Of a DNA stretch of 6,121 nucleotides, positions 1 through 5,361 are shown piece by piece. The translations under genes and the position numbers were made by a program. This DNA is from Bordetella parapertussis. Lineage in GTDB: Bacteria; Pseudomonadota; Gammaproteobacteria; Burkholderiales; Burkholderiaceae. Numbering within the stretch: position 1 is the stretch's first letter; every line of letters begins with the position of its first letter. The stretch spans positions 1 through 6,121 of the forward strand of contig CAMDLJ010000169.1 in assembly GCA_945901665.1 (NCBI GenBank), read 5' to 3'. The notes beneath the pieces are model-generated. The model was not told where the DNA came from, ran no database searches, and saw only the letters and a list, made by a program, of their open reading frames with translations.

Positions 1-10
1 GAGCTCAAAA

Positions 11-769
11 ATGGACATTTCAGGCAAAGTTTTCATCGTCACCGGCGGTGCTTCGGGGCTGGGCGAGGGCACGGCCCGCATGCTCGCAGCCAAGGGTGGC
101 AAGGTGGTGATTGCCGACATGCAGGTCGAAAAAGGCGAAGCCATTGCCAAAGAAATAGGCGGCGCTTTCATGCGCTGCGACGTCAGCAGCGAGGCCGATG
201 GTCAAGCCGTTGTCGCCAAGGCTGTGTCCATGGGCAAACTGATGGGCCTGGTCAACTGCGCGGGCATTGCCCCAGCGGAGAAAACCGTGGGTAAAAACGG
301 TGCTCATTCCTTGGCCGTGTTCACCAAGACCGTCACCGTCAACCTGATTGGCACCTTCAACATGATCCGCCTGGCCGCTGAGGCCATGTGCAAAAACGAT
401 CCCGAGCCCACCGCTGAGCGCGGTGCCATCATCAACACCGCATCGGTGGCGGCCTATGACGGGCAAATTGGCCAAGCCGCCTACTCAGCCACCAAAGGCG
501 GCGTGGTCGGCATGACCTTGCCCATCGCCCGCGATCTGGCCCGCAACGGCATTCGCAACATGACCATTGCCCCGGGCATTTTTGGCACGCCCATGATGTT
601 TGGCATGCCCAAAGATGTGCAAGACGCATTGGCCGCCAGCGTGCCCTTCCCTTCGCGCTTGGGCACCCCCCAAGACTATGCGCGTTTGGCGGTGCATATT
701 TTTGAAAATGAGATGCTCAATGGCGAGGTGATTCGCTTGGACGGCGCGATCCGCTTGGCACCGAAGTGA
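11..769 (+). CDS. Short-chain dehydrogenase, HSD10 / 3-hydroxyacyl-CoA dehydrogenase type 2-like
   Basis: A complete 252-residue protein of classical SDR size. Seen: the Rossmann cofactor motif TGGASGLG at residues 11-18; Asp36 at the end of the second strand, which in this family favours NAD(H) over NADP(H); NCAG at 82-85; and the catalytic tetrad Asn111, Ser145, Tyr158, Lys162 (YSATK). The C-terminal half, with [28 protein letters not shown] and [12 protein letters not shown], closely resembles mitochondrial HSD10 and its bacterial relatives. That family oxidises L-3-hydroxyacyl-CoA, including 2-methyl-3-hydroxybutyryl-CoA of isoleucine breakdown, in the cytoplasm; the exact substrate here is inferred. 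The ATG at 11 leaves the normal short lead (MDISGKV) before the first strand, so the start is probably right, but its promoter and most of its ribosome binding region lie outside the window. ggt follows 19 bases after the stop. The family is sure; the substrate is less so. Confidence 0.93.
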   Translation: MDISGKVFIVTGGASGLGEGTARMLAAKGGKVVIADMQVEKGEAIAKEIGGAFMRCDVSSEADGQAVVAKAVSMGKLMGLVNCAGIAPAEKTVGKNGAHSLAVFTKTVTVNLIGTFNMIRLAAEAMCKNDPEPTAERGAIINTASVAAYDGQIGQAAYSATKGGVVGMTLPIARDLARNGIRNMTIAPGIFGTPMMFGMPKDVQDALAASVPFPSRLGTPQDYARLAVHIFENEMLNGEVIRLDGAIRLAPK

Positions 770-772
770 CCC

Positions 773-777
773 AAGGA
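773..777 (+). promoter_or_regulatory. Shine-Dalgarno sequence for gamma-glutamyltransferase
   Basis: AAGGA lies 11 bases before the ATG at 789, in the 19-base gap after the dehydrogenase stop codon (767-769). The gap is too short for an ordinary promoter with leader, which supports co-transcription with the dehydrogenase. It also supports 789 as the true start, because the predicted signal peptide begins there. Confidence 0.6.
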
Positions 778-788
778 CAGCTGCGCGC

Positions 789-2672
789 ATGAAGGCTGAG
801 CCCAGGCGCACATTCGGCTGGGGCCGCATCAACGCTTGCTTGGGTTTGATTGGGGCCTTGCTGGGGGCCTGGTGTGTTGCTCCCGCCTGGGGGCAAGCCG
901 ACACCCCGCTGCAACCCGAGGCCGCCACCGGCTTGAACCGCCAAAGCAGCGTGCCCTTTGCACGCCAAGGCGTGAGCGCCGCCCACCCGCTGGCCAGCCA
1001 GGCCGGTTTGGACATCTTGCGCCAAGGCGGGTCGGCATTGGACGCGGCCATCGCGGTGCAAATGGTGCTCACCCTGGTTGAGCCGCAATCGAGCGGCATT
1101 GGCGGCGGGGCTTTTTTGCTCTACCACGACGGACAACGCGTGCGGGCCTATGACGGGCGCGAAACCGCGCCAGCGGCAGCCACCGAAAAACTGTTTTTGA
1201 GCGAGGGCCGCGCCATGGACATGCGAACTGCAGCCATCGGCGGCTTATCGGTGGGCGTGCCAGGCGTGCTGCGCATGCTCGAGTTGGCCCACCGTGACCA
1301 TGGCCGCTTGCCATGGGCGCGTTTGTTTGAACCCGCCATCAACTTGGCCCAAAACGGATTTGCCATGGGTCACCGGTTGCATCATTTGCTGCGCGGTGCC
1401 ACCGATCTGCAACAAGACCCGCAAGCCCGGACCTACTTTTACCAAGCCAACGGCCAGCCTTGGCCTGTCGGTCACCGCTTACAAAACCCCGGTTTGGCCC
1501 AGGTGCTGCAGCAAATTGCCCTGGAAGGCGCCAATGCTTTTCACCAAGGCGCCATCGCACAAGCCATGGTGAAAAAGGTGCAAAACCACCCGCAAAACCC
1601 CGGCTTGTTGAGCCTGGAGGACTTGCGCCAGTACCGTGCCGTGGAACGTGAGCCCCTGTGTTTTGACCATGGGGCCCAGGGGGTGGTGCACCAGGTGTGC
1701 GGCTTCCCCCCGCCCAGTTCGGGCGCGGTGGCCATGGCCCAAATTTTGGGCATGCTCAACAACGCCTTGCCGCGCACCGCAACGGCTCAACCCTTGCCCC
1801 TCGAACCTGCCGCCAAGCCGGTCCAAGCGGTCAGGGCTTGGGACGAGGCCTGGCTGCACACCTATACCGAAGCCGCGCGGCTGGCCTATGCCGATCGCGC
1901 GCAATACCTGGCCGACCCAGACTTTGTCGCGCCACCCGGGGGCGATTGGCGCAGCCTGATCGCACCCGCTTATGTGGCGCAACGCGCCCAGTTGATTGGT
2001 ACCAGCCGCATGGCCAACGCTGAGCCCGGAAGGCCTGGCACCACGCCGCAAGCCCTGGCCCCCATGCCCGAGCAAACCGAGCATGGCACCAGCCACCTGA
2101 GCATCACCGACGCCTGGGGCCACACCTTGGCCATGACCACCAGCATTGAGTCTGCGTTTGGCGCTCACACCATGGTGAGCCTGGGCGAAGGGGGTGGCTT
2201 TTTGCTCAACAACCAACTCACCGATTTCAGTTTTGTGCCACGCAACGAACAAGGCCTGCCAGTGGCCAACCGCGTCGAGCCCGGCAAGCGCCCGCGCTCA
2301 TCCATGTCGCCCACCTTGGTGCTGCGCCGATCAACCCCCGACATGCCCGCAACGCTGCACATCAGCCTGGGCAGCCCCGGGGGTGCGGCCATCATCCACT
2401 ACACCACCCAAGCCCTGTGGGGTCTGCTGCACATGGGCCTCAACCCGCAACAAGCCTTTGACTTGCCACACTTGGCGCTGTTCTCACCACAAGGGCCGCT
2501 GTGGTTGGAAACCGGCCGTTTTGAGGCAGCCACCCAAGCCGCATTGACCCAGCGCGGCCACCCGCTGCGCCAGACCGATCTGACCAGTGGTTTACACGGC
2601 CTGCAACGGGTCCAGGGCGGCTGGCTGGGCGGGGCCGATGCCCGGCGCGAGGGGGCGGTCCGGGGCGACTGA
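789..2672 (+). CDS. ggt: Gamma-glutamyltransferase precursor (glutathione hydrolase)
   Basis: A complete 627-residue proenzyme. The family cleaves the gamma-glutamyl bond of glutathione and related peptides, passing the glutamyl group to water or an amino acid, in the periplasm or outside the cell. It matures by self-cleavage into large and small subunits. Seen: a signal peptide with basic n-region (Arg6, Arg7, Arg13), hydrophobic core about 16-33 and likely signal peptidase I cleavage after Gly35 or Ala37; YDGRETAP with Arg124, matching the substrate carboxylate-binding Arg of E. coli Ggt; the processing site and nucleophile Thr434 in GTSHLS, giving a small subunit of 434-627; LLNNQ with Asp479; SSMSP with Ser504/Ser505; and GSPGG at 528-532 for the oxyanion loop. 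It is somewhat longer than E. coli Ggt (about 580), partly through a Pro/Ala-rich stretch near residues 328-350 and a Pro-rich linker just before Thr434. The C-terminus (GGADARREGA) is typical of the family, so it is not truncated. All expected active-site residues are present. Confidence 0.95.
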   Translation: MKAEPRRTFGWGRINACLGLIGALLGAWCVAPAWGQADTPLQPEAATGLNRQSSVPFARQGVSAAHPLASQAGLDILRQGGSALDAAIAVQMVLTLVEPQSSGIGGGAFLLYHDGQRVRAYDGRETAPAAATEKLFLSEGRAMDMRTAAIGGLSVGVPGVLRMLELAHRDHGRLPWARLFEPAINLAQNGFAMGHRLHHLLRGATDLQQDPQARTYFYQANGQPWPVGHRLQNPGLAQVLQQIALEGANAFHQGAIAQAMVKKVQNHPQNPGLLSLEDLRQYRAVEREPLCFDHGAQGVVHQVCGFPPPSSGAVAMAQILGMLNNALPRTATAQPLPLEPAAKPVQAVRAWDEAWLHTYTEAARLAYADRAQYLADPDFVAPPGGDWRSLIAPAYVAQRAQLIGTSRMANAEPGRPGTTPQALAPMPEQTEHGTSHLSITDAWGHTLAMTTSIESAFGAHTMVSLGEGGGFLLNNQLTDFSFVPRNEQGLPVANRVEPGKRPRSSMSPTLVLRRSTPDMPATLHISLGSPGGAAIIHYTTQALWGLLHMGLNPQQAFDLPHLALFSPQGPLWLETGRFEAATQAALTQRGHPLRQTDLTSGLHGLQRVQGGWLGGADARREGAVRGD

Positions 2673-2682
2673 GCAGGCCAAA

Positions 2683-2748
2683 CCAGGGGCTGATCCAAGC
2701 CAAGACCGTTTTGCCGCCCCCGTCGGCCTCCCGGCACTTGGCCCCTGG
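2683..2748. repeat. Inverted repeat between ggt and dnaG
   Basis: CCAGGGGC (2683-2690) is the exact reverse complement of GCCCCTGG (2741-2748). The RNA stem extends to 11 pairs with two G-U wobbles and one A-U (2691-2693 with 2738-2740), around a 44-base loop. No T-run follows the 3' arm, so it is not a classical intrinsic terminator. It could slow or end ggt transcription in a Rho-assisted way, or be chance in GC-rich DNA. A competing 8-base complement also exists: GGGGGCGG at 2651-2658, inside the end of ggt, with CCGCCCCC at 2714-2721. Confidence 0.4.
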
Positions 2749-2778
2749 CCCTGGTGCTGCGCCTTGGGTGTCGCTGCC

Positions 2779-2784
2779 TACAAT
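2779..2784 (+). promoter_or_regulatory. Possible -10 element for dnaG
   Basis: TACAAT matches the sigma-70 -10 consensus at five of six positions and sits 22 bases before the dnaG ATG at 2807, which would give a leader of only about 16 bases. I find no convincing -35 hexamer at 16-18 bases; TTGGGT at 2764-2769 is too close. The Shine-Dalgarno signal of dnaG is also weak (GAAG at 2798-2801). A dnaG promoter here is plausible but weakly supported, and read-through from ggt is the alternative. Confidence 0.35.
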
Positions 2785-2806
2785 GCCCGCTCCAACCGAA
2801 GTACCC

Positions 2807-4717
2807 ATGGCCATACCGCAATCCTTTATCCAAGAACTGTTGGCGCGCGCCGATGTGGTGGACATCGTGGGTCGCTATGTGCAGCTGAAAAAAGGCGGCG
2901 CCAATTACATGGGCCTGTGCCCATTCCACGGCGAAAAGTCCCCATCGTTCTCGGTCAGCCCGACCAAGCAGTTTTTCCATTGTTTTGGTTGTGGCAAAAA
3001 CGGCAATGCCATTGGGTTTTTGATGGAACACGCCGGCATGAACTTTGTCGAGGCGGTCAAAGACCTGGCCCAAACCTACGGCATGCCCGTGCCCGAAGAC
3101 GATGCCTCGCCCCAAGAGCGCGAACGCGCGGCGCTGGCGCGAGAGCGCCAAGCCACCTTGAGCGATGTGCTGGAAAAAGCCGCCAGCGCCTACTACAAGC
3201 ATCTGAAAAGCTCATCCTCCGCGGGGCAATACCTCAAGGGCCGTGGCCTGACGGGAGAAATCGCCAAAGCTTACGGCCTGGGCTATGCGCCTGAGGGCTG
3301 GCGCAGCCTGGCCAGTGTTTTTCCCGACTACCAAGATCCCTTGTTGGTCGACAGTGGCTTGGTGATTCACCATGCCGAGGACGGCAGCGAAGACAAGCGC
3401 TACGACCGTTTTCGCGACCGCATCATGTTCCCCATTCGCAACATCAAGGGCGAGTGCATTGGTTTTGGCGGACGCGTGCTCGGAGAAGGCACACCCAAGT
3501 ACTTGAATTCGCCAGAAACCCCGGTGTTCAGCAAGGGGCGCGAACTCTACGGCTTATTCGAAGCGCGCCAAGCGCTGCGCGATTCGGGCTATGTGTTGGT
3601 GACCGAGGGCTACATGGATGTGGTGGCCCTGGCCCAATGGGGCTTTGGCCATGCCGTGGCCACACTGGGCACCGCCTGCACCACCGAGCATGTGCAAAAA
3701 CTGTTTCGTTTCAGCGATGCCGTGGTGTTCAGCTTTGACGGCGATGCGGCGGGTCGGCGCGCGGCGCGCAAGGCCTTGGACGTGGCCCTGCCCTTTGCCA
3801 CCGATGTGCGCAGCGTGAAGTTTTTGTTCTTGCCCGCCGAACACGACCCCGACAGCTATATCCGTGCTTTTGGCCCTGAGGCCTTTGCCCGTTGTGTCAC
3901 GGAGGCCATGCCCCTGAGCCGATTTTTGATCGATGCGGCCCGTGAAGGCTGTGACCTGAGCAGCGCCGAAGGCCGCGCCCACCTGGCCAGCAACGCCCGC
4001 GACCTGTGGCTCACCTTGCCCGATGGCGCACTCAAGCGCCAGTTGCTGGCCGAATTTGCCGATTTGATCCAACTGGGCCTGCATGAACTGCAGTCGCTGT
4101 GGCAGCCACCCAACCCCAGCCCATCTAAATGGCCCAGGCGCCAAACCCCAGGGGAAGCCACGCAAGCCGGCACCACCGCAGCACCCTACCCCAGGCGTTT
4201 CAGCACCGACAAACCGCCACGCGGCCTGGGCCGCCAACTGCCCGCCAGCCGCGCCGACCACGCCGTGCGTTTGCTGCTGGCCGACATGCGCCAGTGGCAA
4301 GACCTGAGCAGCGAAGAACACCTCATGCTGTGCGAACTGCCCGCACCGCACGGCCCCTTGTTCACCTGGCTTGACAGCCAACACCAAGAGCATGGCAGCT
4401 TGCCCTGGGGGGCCTTGCGCGAAGGCCTGCGCGAACACCCCAGCGAAGCACTGGCTTTGAAGGTCATGGACACCGGCTTTGAGGTCACCCCCATGACCCA
4501 CACCGACGAACCCAGCCCCCAGGCCATGAGCGAACACGCCTTGGCCCTGGAAAGCGCGGCCGAACTCAAGGCATTGCTCAACCGATTGCTCATTGAGCGA
4601 CTCAAGGTCCAAGAGACGCAGGCCATTGCCAGCGCCCAAATCGACCCCGGCGCGCTGGAGCGCTACCGCGTCTTGCAAGCGCGCCGGCGCTCGTTGGAAA
4701 CCCCGCCAGAGGTATAA
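2807..4717 (+). CDS. dnaG: DNA primase DnaG
   Basis: A complete 636-residue primase, which makes the short RNA primers for leading- and lagging-strand replication at the fork with DnaB helicase. Domains seen in order: the N-terminal CHC2 zinc-binding domain with Cys38, His41, Cys59 and Cys62; the RNA polymerase basic subdomain with RYDRFRDRIMFPIRN and GFGGR; the TOPRIM domain with EGYMD (Glu267, Asp271) and DGDAAG (Asp311, Asp313), the metal-binding residues matching E. coli Glu265, Asp309 and Asp311; a Pro/Arg-rich flexible linker about 430-480; and a helical C-terminal helicase-interaction domain. The frame is open upstream to an ATG at 2711, but I chose 2807 because MAIPQSFIQELLARADVVDIV is where the family begins; the 32 extra residues are Pro/Ala-rich and overlap the putative -10. 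It is a little longer than E. coli DnaG (581), mostly in the linker. Its stop codon overlaps the -10 of the likely rpoD promoter. It precedes rpoD as in the classical operon, but rpsU is absent upstream. Confidence 0.97.
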   Translation: MAIPQSFIQELLARADVVDIVGRYVQLKKGGANYMGLCPFHGEKSPSFSVSPTKQFFHCFGCGKNGNAIGFLMEHAGMNFVEAVKDLAQTYGMPVPEDDASPQERERAALARERQATLSDVLEKAASAYYKHLKSSSSAGQYLKGRGLTGEIAKAYGLGYAPEGWRSLASVFPDYQDPLLVDSGLVIHHAEDGSEDKRYDRFRDRIMFPIRNIKGECIGFGGRVLGEGTPKYLNSPETPVFSKGRELYGLFEARQALRDSGYVLVTEGYMDVVALAQWGFGHAVATLGTACTTEHVQKLFRFSDAVVFSFDGDAAGRRAARKALDVALPFATDVRSVKFLFLPAEHDPDSYIRAFGPEAFARCVTEAMPLSRFLIDAAREGCDLSSAEGRAHLASNARDLWLTLPDGALKRQLLAEFADLIQLGLHELQSLWQPPNPSPSKWPRRQTPGEATQAGTTAAPYPRRFSTDKPPRGLGRQLPASRADHAVRLLLADMRQWQDLSSEEHLMLCELPAPHGPLFTWLDSQHQEHGSLPWGALREGLREHPSEALALKVMDTGFEVTPMTHTDEPSPQAMSEHALALESAAELKALLNRLLIERLKVQETQAIASAQIDPGALERYRVLQARRRSLETPPEV

Positions 4718-4718
4718 T
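4713..4718 (+). promoter_or_regulatory. -10 element of a likely rpoD promoter, overlapping the dnaG stop
   Basis: A perfect TATAAT hexamer whose bases 4715-4717 are the TAA stop of dnaG. Transcription would begin near 4725, giving an rpoD leader of about 190 bases. The -35 side is poor: at 16-17 bases spacing only TCGTTG or CTCGTT is found, TTGGAA (4694-4699) is only 13 bases away, and there is no TGn extended -10. The perfect hexamer and its position directly ahead of rpoD support a real promoter; the weak -35 is the caution. Confidence 0.55.
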
Positions 4719-4803
4719 CCACTTCACCATAGCGCAAGCGCGACAGCAGCACCTCCGAAATTGGCCAAACCAGGGCAAGCGCCCCAACCGGCCAGCCACC
4801 CGC

Positions 4804-4808
4804 AAGGA
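4804..4808 (+). promoter_or_regulatory. Shine-Dalgarno-like sequence of the rpoD leader frame
   Basis: AAGGA lies 11 bases before the ATG at 4820. This is the same motif and the same spacing as the site ahead of ggt. It directly abuts the putative antiterminator strand at 4809-4816, so a ribosome binding here would cover that strand. Confidence 0.4.
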
Positions 4809-4879
4809 CTGCACCCCAAATGATCGCCCAACCCCTTGCGCAGGTCCCCCAGCCCAGCCCACGCGCCCTTCGGGTGCAG
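4809..4879 (+). promoter_or_regulatory. Candidate antiterminator pairing
   Basis: CTGCACCC (4809-4816) is exactly complementary over eight bases to GGGTGCAG (4872-4879). The latter contains the whole 3' arm (GGGTGC, 4872-4877) of the terminator-like hairpin, so the two structures exclude each other. The upstream strand lies between the Shine-Dalgarno-like AAGGA and the ATG of the leader frame, so initiation there would compete with this pairing. Read by eye; no folding energies were computed. Confidence 0.4.
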
Positions 4880-4909
4880 GGTGTTTTTTTGTCTCTCAAT
4901 GGAGGATGA
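4820..4909 (+). CDS. Possible 29-residue leader peptide upstream of rpoD
   Basis: An ATG frame of 29 codons plus TGA. The product begins MIAQPLAQVPQ, has four prolines in its first half, and ends in SLNGG; it resembles no protein I know. It has an SD-like AAGGA 11 bases upstream, runs through the whole terminator-like hairpin and T-run, and its last two codons are the GGAGGA that forms the rpoD ribosome binding site. Its TGA (4907-4909) overlaps an in-frame alternative rpoD ATG (4906) as ATGA, the usual layout for translational coupling. Translation could keep the hairpin open and feed ribosomes onto rpoD. A frame this short can occur by chance in GC-rich DNA, so the evidence is position and architecture, not sequence similarity. 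Confidence 0.35.
   Translation: MIAQPLAQVPQPSPRALRVQGVFLSLNGG
4858..4890 (+). terminator. Intrinsic terminator-like hairpin and T-run just before rpoD
   Basis: GCGCCC (4863-4868) pairs with GGGTGC (4872-4877), with one G-U, around the loop TTC. An outer CCC (4858-4860) pairs with GGG (4879-4881) across a small AC/A internal loop. Seven T residues follow at 4884-4890. This has the form of a Rho-independent terminator on the + strand. It ends 24 bases before the rpoD ATG, so it would stop both dnaG read-through and RNA from the TATAAT promoter at 4713 unless it is conditional. Confidence 0.65.
4901..4906 (+). promoter_or_regulatory. rpoD ribosome binding site
   Basis: GGAGGA is a strong Shine-Dalgarno sequence 8 bases before the ATG at 4915 and decides that start. 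The in-frame ATG at 4906 (MSS before MPAQK) touches this motif and could be used only by coupling from the upstream leader frame. The out-of-frame ATG at 4899 lies ahead of the motif. Confidence 0.8.
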
Positions 4910-4914
4910 GTTCC

Positions 4915-5361
4915 ATGCCTGCTCAAAAACCCAAAAAGACCGCTCAGCCCGCCCCCAAAGGTGCGAAAGCCGCTGCCAAGAGCTCAAAAAGCACCCCGAA
5001 ACCCGCCAGCGCCACGACCGCCAAGAAAGCCATGCCTGTGACATCCGCCAAAGCCAACGCCAAACCCGCCCCCAAAGTCGCTGCCAAAGCAGCGCCTGCA
5101 TTGGCTGCCAAAACTCCCGCAAAACCTGCGGCCAAGCCCGCCACGAAAGTGACGGCCAAAGCCCCCGTCAAACCCATTGCCAAAACCGCGGCCAAGCCAG
5201 CAGCAAAACCTGCCGCCAAAGTCGCTGCCAAACCCGTGGTGGCCGCCAAAACACCTGTCAAAGCACCCACCAAAGCGCCCGCGAAAGCAAGCTCTGCTAA
5301 GCCTGCGGCCAAAACAGCACCGGCCGCCAAAGGCAAGGCAGCCACCAAGGGCAAAGGCCCG
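4915..5361 (+). repeat. Degenerate Lys/Ala/Pro codon repeat in rpoD
   Basis: Imperfect tandem repeats built on GCC-AAA units encode PAAK, KPAAK and AKAP-like motifs through residues 1-149. I count 35 lysines in 149 residues, about 23 percent. The composition resembles the tails of linker histone H1 and bacterial histone-like proteins. On the opposite strand the same bases give long Gly/Phe- and Ala-rich open frames that are shadows. Replication slippage here would change tail length between strains (inference). Confidence 0.8.

Larger units (their letters stand above)
4725..4914 (+). promoter_or_regulatory. Structured rpoD leader, candidate attenuator
   Basis: The stretch between the putative start of transcription and rpoD is rich in self-complementary segments. 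Seen: GCGCAAG (4732-4738) is the exact complement of CTTGCGC (4835-4841), closing about 100 bases; inside it TGGCC (4762-4766) pairs with GGCCA (4790-4794), enclosing GGGC (4773-4776) with GCCC (4781-4784) around a four-base loop. A terminator-like hairpin, an alternative pairing that would break it, and a short open frame follow, each listed separately. RNA ending at the T-run would be about 165 bases, so a stable small RNA from the leader is another possibility. The attenuator role is inference; I recognise no known riboswitch or RNA family here. Confidence 0.45.

Noticed and set aside
1..6. GAGCTC at the very start of the window, with a near copy followed by A residues at 4980
   Set aside because: A six-base restriction-site palindrome is expected by chance in 6 kb and shows no link to a repeat or mobile element.
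1479..2252. 257-codon open frame on the - strand inside ggt
   Set aside because: Lies wholly within a gene with every catalytic residue intact; product is Gly/Ala/His-rich with no recognisable motif.
2711..2806. Longer dnaG from the ATG at 2711, adding 32 residues
   Set aside because: The extra residues are Pro/Ala-rich with no family match, overlap a putative -10 element, and the DnaG family normally starts at the zinc-domain lead found at 2807.
4455..4494. Possible heat-shock sigma-32 promoter inside the dnaG end (CTTTGAA with CCCCATGA)
   Set aside because: E. coli has a heat-shock promoter inside dnaG, so I looked. The spacing here is 27 bases (or 5 from the second CTTTGAG), far from the usual 13-15.
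3554..4678. 374-codon open frame on the - strand inside dnaG
   Set aside because: A GC-rich shadow of a clear primase gene: low-complexity Gly/Ala/Gln product, no recognisable domain.
4836..5300. 154-codon + strand open frame overlapping the rpoD start
   Set aside because: Out of frame with rpoD and rich in Gln, Ser, Arg and Cys from the repeat. It contains the ATG at 4899, but the GGAGGA site is placed for rpoD at 4915.
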